A DNA stretch of 32,510 bases from Prevotella sp. (lineage in GTDB: Bacteria > Bacteroidota > Bacteroidia > Bacteroidales > Bacteroidaceae), in the NCBI GenBank assembly GCA_024697405.1, contig JAILFU010000147.1:1-32510 (forward strand), read 5' to 3'. Position numbers and translations under genes: made by a program. Numbering within the stretch: the stretch's first letter is position 1; every line of letters begins with the position of its first letter. Shown one piece after another: positions 32,434 to 32,510 of the stretch. The notes beneath the pieces were generated by a model. The model saw only the letters and a program-made list of their open reading frames with translations, did not search any database and was not told the DNA's origin.

Positions 32434-32510
32434 ATGAAAGAATTTGTCATCTCCGAAGCTAAGACAGAGACTGCCGTACTGGTGGGACTGATTACTCCGC
32501 AGCAGGGCGA
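32434..32510 (+). CDS. hflX: GTPase HflX, N-terminal fragment (runs off right edge)
   Basis: Only 25 complete codons are in the window: MKEFVISEAKTETAVLVGLI followed by TPQQG. The ETAVLVGLITPQQ stretch is the typical beginning of Bacteroidetes HflX, a ribosome-associated GTPase that splits stalled ribosomes after stress. The start is the only ATG downstream of a good -7 box, with an AT-rich leader. The call rests on a short stretch. Confidence 0.75.
   Translation, partial: MKEFVISEAKTETAVLVGLITPQQG

Overview
The window looks like chromosome from a Prevotella/Segatella-type member of the Bacteroidales. Promoters read as TTTG-(19-20 nt)-TAnnTTTG, the Bacteroidetes housekeeping form, and Shine-Dalgarno sequences are weak. 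The gene set fits too: Mfa-type lipoprotein fimbriae, PL11 and GH31 enzymes, a DUF349 repeat protein, meso-diaminopimelate dehydrogenase, and several multicopy PD-(D/E)XK genes. Identification is from sequence reading alone.

Layout. (1) 1-12565, minus strand: a fimbrial operon read right to left from one clear promoter at 12534-12565. Its genes are a DUF3575 outer-membrane protein, a DUF3868/OmpA-like protein with a TPR-like tail, a Mfa1-type fimbrillin, a FimB/Mfa2-type anchor, two lipoprotein minor subunits, and a very large secreted protein, probably the tip adhesin, which runs off the left edge. (2) 12566-13555: an AT-rich non-coding divergence region packed with direct and inverted repeats. 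(3) 13556-17423, plus strand: DUF349 protein, Ddh and a small secreted protein, closed by a strong terminator. (4) 17441-18260: a deleted ATPase pseudogene, a long inverted repeat, then a promoter. (5) 18261-24847, plus strand: GH31, AldA and PL11 in a tight operon. This fits degradation of pectic rhamnogalacturonan: PL11 cuts the backbone, GH31 trims alpha-linked sugars, and AldA oxidises the L-lactaldehyde formed from rhamnose or fucose. (6) 24861-25935: an Rpn-type nuclease gene between two copies of a 35-bp repeat. (7) 25936-30452: a strongly structured leader, then a 1409-residue mosaic surface protein (LRR, Big2, seven RCC1 repeats, chitobiase-like domain, five InlB B-repeats, C-terminal sorting-like tail). 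(8) 30538-32235, minus strand: an AAA-ATPase/PD-(D/E)XK protein. (9) 32434 to the right edge: the start of hflX.

The most unusual theme is short tandem arrays at gene boundaries. Four arrays have a 7-bp period (5077-5139, 18304-18331, 22826-22846, 30520-30554). They fill an intergenic gap exactly, encode part of a signal peptide, supply a TTG start codon and supply a stop codon. Arrays with 9-10-bp and 21-bp periods occupy other gaps of the fimbrial operon. Other candidates for something new are the inverted-repeat cluster between the divergent operons and the pseudoknot-containing leader at 25936-26207.

No rRNA, tRNA or CRISPR array was seen.
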